Assembly (NCBI GenBank): GCA_041302745.1
Contig: JBFYQP010000035.1
Span: 1-13,851, forward strand
Direction of reading: 5' to 3'
Source of the DNA: JAPLGD01 sp041302745
GTDB taxonomy: Bacteria > Bipolaricaulota > Bipolaricaulia > UBA7950 > UBA9294
Length of the DNA stretch: 13,851 nt
The number at the start of each line of letters is the position of its first letter. The first letter of the stretch is position 1. The notes under the pieces are model-generated. The model saw nothing but the letters and a program-made list of their open reading frames with translations. It was not told where the DNA came from and searched no databases. Shown here piece by piece: positions 12,708 to 13,851 of the stretch. Position numbers and translations under genes: made by a program.

Positions 12708-13400
12708 GTGCACATGGGAGGACAACTGCATCCCTGGAGCGTGACGCCGAGACAGGCGGCGGGGATTCAGGCGGGACTCCGCGACCGGCTCGATCTCACG
12801 TGGGACGGGCGCGTCGTGGACCTCGTCGCCGGGATCGACGTCAGCGTCGTCCGGGATACGGCGCGGGCCGCGGTCGTCGTGCTTGGATTTCCCGACCTCC
12901 GCCCCCGCACCAGCGTGACCGCCGAGATGAAGACGCCATTTCCGTATGTGCCCGGACTCCTCTCGTTCCGCGAGGGTCCCGTGATCCTCGCAGCGTGGGA
13001 GAAGCTCGACCGGAAGCCGGATCTTGTTCTGTTTGACGGCCAAGGCACGGCGCACCCTCGAGGGATGGGGATCGCCGCTCACATGGGTCTGTGGCTTGAC
13101 GTGCCGACGATCGGGGTCGCGAAGTCGCGCCTGTGTGGCGTAGCGATGGAGCCCGGCGCCCATCGCGGCGCCGTCGCGGATCTCCTGGACGAGGCGGACC
13201 CGAGGCGCGTTCTTGGCGCCGTCGTGAGGACGAAGGACGCGACCCATCCCGTGTTCGTCTCGCCGGGGCACCGGATCGACCTCGCGCACGCCGTCGAGTT
13301 CACGCTCCGATGCGTGGCGAGCCATCGACTTCCCGAGCCCACCCGCTGGGCCCATCACGTCGCTGGGGGCGGCACACTCGCCCCCGTACACCCTGGTTAG
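12708..13400 (+). CDS. nfi: Endonuclease V
   Basis: 230 residues, the usual size of bacterial endonuclease V. It nicks DNA one phosphodiester 3' of deoxyinosine (deaminated adenine) and can act on inosine in RNA; it starts repair in the cytoplasm. Active-site residues: D44 in AGIDVS, E89 in LLSFREGP, D110 in LFDGQG, and K139 in GVAKSRLCG; Y80 of PYVPG is the wedge tyrosine that separates the strands. The C-terminal RLPEPTRWAHHVAG is nearly identical in form to the E. coli protein. Start: GGGAG at 12698-12702 is 5 nt from the GTG at 12708; an ATG at 12714 with AGAGG at 12701-12705 is also possible. Confidence 0.96.
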   Translation: MHMGGQLHPWSVTPRQAAGIQAGLRDRLDLTWDGRVVDLVAGIDVSVVRDTARAAVVVLGFPDLRPRTSVTAEMKTPFPYVPGLLSFREGPVILAAWEKLDRKPDLVLFDGQGTAHPRGMGIAAHMGLWLDVPTIGVAKSRLCGVAMEPGAHRGAVADLLDEADPRRVLGAVVRTKDATHPVFVSPGHRIDLAHAVEFTLRCVASHRLPEPTRWAHHVAGGGTLAPVHPG

Positions 13401-13442
13401 GAAGGTTCGGATCTCCCCCTGGTAGACGGCCTCCACCTTTCG

Positions 13443-13568
13443 TAGAATAGCGGGGTACGGAATGCCGTCGACGACCCGACGTTCTGGGTTGCCGACGCGA
13501 ACCGTCAGGACCTATGGGAAGGTTGCGATGGGAAAGGGGCTCGGCCCATGGACGGGGTACAAGATACC
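13443..13568 (+). other. Structured intergenic segment, possible leader or small RNA
   Basis: The 285-bp gap between endonuclease V and the RHH gene holds complementary segments. CGTCG-CGACCC (13466-13477, one extra A) pairs with GGGTTG-CGACG (13486-13497, one extra C) around an 8-nt loop. CCGTC (13502-13506) pairs with GACGG (13551-13555), enclosing TATGGG (13513-13518) with CCCATG (13545-13550). GGTA (13556-13559) can pair with TACC (13565-13568). A TAGAAT at 13443-13448 (5 of 6 to TATAAT) would start RNA near 13455, though no good -35 is seen. CGGGGTAC occurs at both 13452-13459 and 13553-13560. No known RNA family was recognised. Confidence 0.42.
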
Positions 13569-13615
13569 AAGAAGGATCACGTTTCCTCCACATCACCCTC
13601 ACGCGCCGCGCACGT

Positions 13616-13643
13616 TTGGGTGGAACAGTCCATGAGTTGGGTG
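13616..13643 (+). repeat. TTGGGTG direct repeat upstream of the RHH gene
   Basis: TTGGGTG at 13616-13622 and again at 13637-13643, 21 bp apart (about two helical turns), 43 bp before the start of a ribbon-helix-helix gene. RHH proteins often bind short direct or inverted repeats in their own promoters. Seven bases repeated twice in a GC-rich region could be chance. Confidence 0.35.
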
Positions 13644-13685
13644 TAAGGACAGTAGAGACGTTCTCAGGAAAGAGAAGGGGGAGTC

Positions 13686-13851
13686 ATGCCTAAGAAAGAA
13701 CTCGTCGACAAGCTCTCGATCTACGTGCCGAAGTCAAAGGTTGCACAGCAGCCCGTCGAGCGGCTGATGAAGGTCGGAGCCAAGAAGGATCGGTCCGTGA
13801 ACTACCTCGTCGTGGAAGCCATCCTGCAGTACCTGGATCGCGAGGAGAACA
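13686..13851 (+). CDS. Ribbon-helix-helix family protein, partial (runs off the window)
   Basis: The first 55 residues are present; no stop before the window end. The layout fits the MetJ/Arc/CopG ribbon-helix-helix fold: strand KLSIYVPK (9-16), helix A around VERLMKVGAK (24-33), and helix B RSVNYLVVEAILQYLDRE (36-53). Such proteins bind DNA as dimers through the paired strands and act as autoregulators or antitoxins; a longer protein with an RHH N-terminus is also possible. GGGGGAG at 13677-13683 is 2 nt from the ATG, with further purines upstream (AAGAGAAGG) giving better spacing. The long structured leader and TTGGGTG repeats upstream suggest regulated expression. Whether a toxin follows cannot be seen. 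Confidence 0.66.
   Translation, partial: MPKKELVDKLSIYVPKSKVAQQPVERLMKVGAKKDRSVNYLVVEAILQYLDREEN

Noticed and set aside
11745..13436. 563-codon open frame on the minus strand across the endonuclease-like gene and endonuclease V
   Set aside because: It runs opposite endonuclease V, whose motifs are unambiguous, and has no recognisable protein features.
13502..13530. Resemblance to the SRP RNA domain IV (GTCAGG ... GGAAGG)
   Set aside because: The conserved AGCAG side of the symmetric loop is missing and the apical stem is only 3 bp, so the similarity looks like chance.

Overview
This window comes from a high-GC bacterial chromosome (GC well above 60 percent by eye) with short intergenic gaps, many overlapping stop/start codons, frequent GTG starts and strong GGAGG-type ribosome binding sites. 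No rRNA, tRNA, CRISPR array, insertion sequence or phage module was seen. The gene set is mostly housekeeping, transport and small regulators: AhpD-like protein, ABC-2 exporter, pyruvate kinase, HD hydrolase, serine carboxypeptidase and endonuclease V. A LolA-like periplasmic protein and signal peptides ending in AxA fit a cell with an envelope beyond the cytoplasmic membrane. The phylum cannot be fixed from the sequence alone; an uncultured high-GC lineage is plausible.

Region 1 (1-3756): an AhpD-like gene, a large intergenic hairpin, then a tightly overlapping four-gene operon: TetR regulator, secreted LolA-like protein, ABC ATPase and ABC-2 permease. Its promoter (TTGACC-17-TACGAT) is covered by a symmetric 39-bp dyad that can be read as two TAC-N6-GTA sites 21 bp apart, a good candidate for autoregulation by the TetR protein. 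The likely role is regulated export of a hydrophobic or lipid-like substrate with a periplasmic carrier.

Region 2 (3668-5790): a convergent EamA/DMT transporter whose 3' end overlaps the permease gene, a gap of about 340 bp with nothing recognised, and a secreted alanine-rich repeat protein of unknown function ending at a textbook Rho-independent terminator.

Region 3 (5815-7561): a compact four-gene operon that is the best candidate for an undescribed system. It encodes two paralogous polytopic membrane proteins sharing two motifs, a small winged-helix regulator, and a 26-residue single-span membrane peptide with a perfect AAGGAGGT ribosome binding site. A 29-bp near-perfect palindrome sits between the promoter and the first start codon.

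Region 4 (7610-11797): pyruvate kinase (with the residue signature of K+-independent enzymes) and an HD-domain hydrolase on the minus strand, divergent from a signal-less S10 serine carboxypeptidase, followed by a GNAT acetyltransferase.

Region 5 (11798-13851): a protein resembling DNA/RNA non-specific endonucleases but with altered catalytic-motif residues, endonuclease V, a 285-bp gap with potentially structured RNA, and the start of a ribbon-helix-helix protein cut by the window edge.
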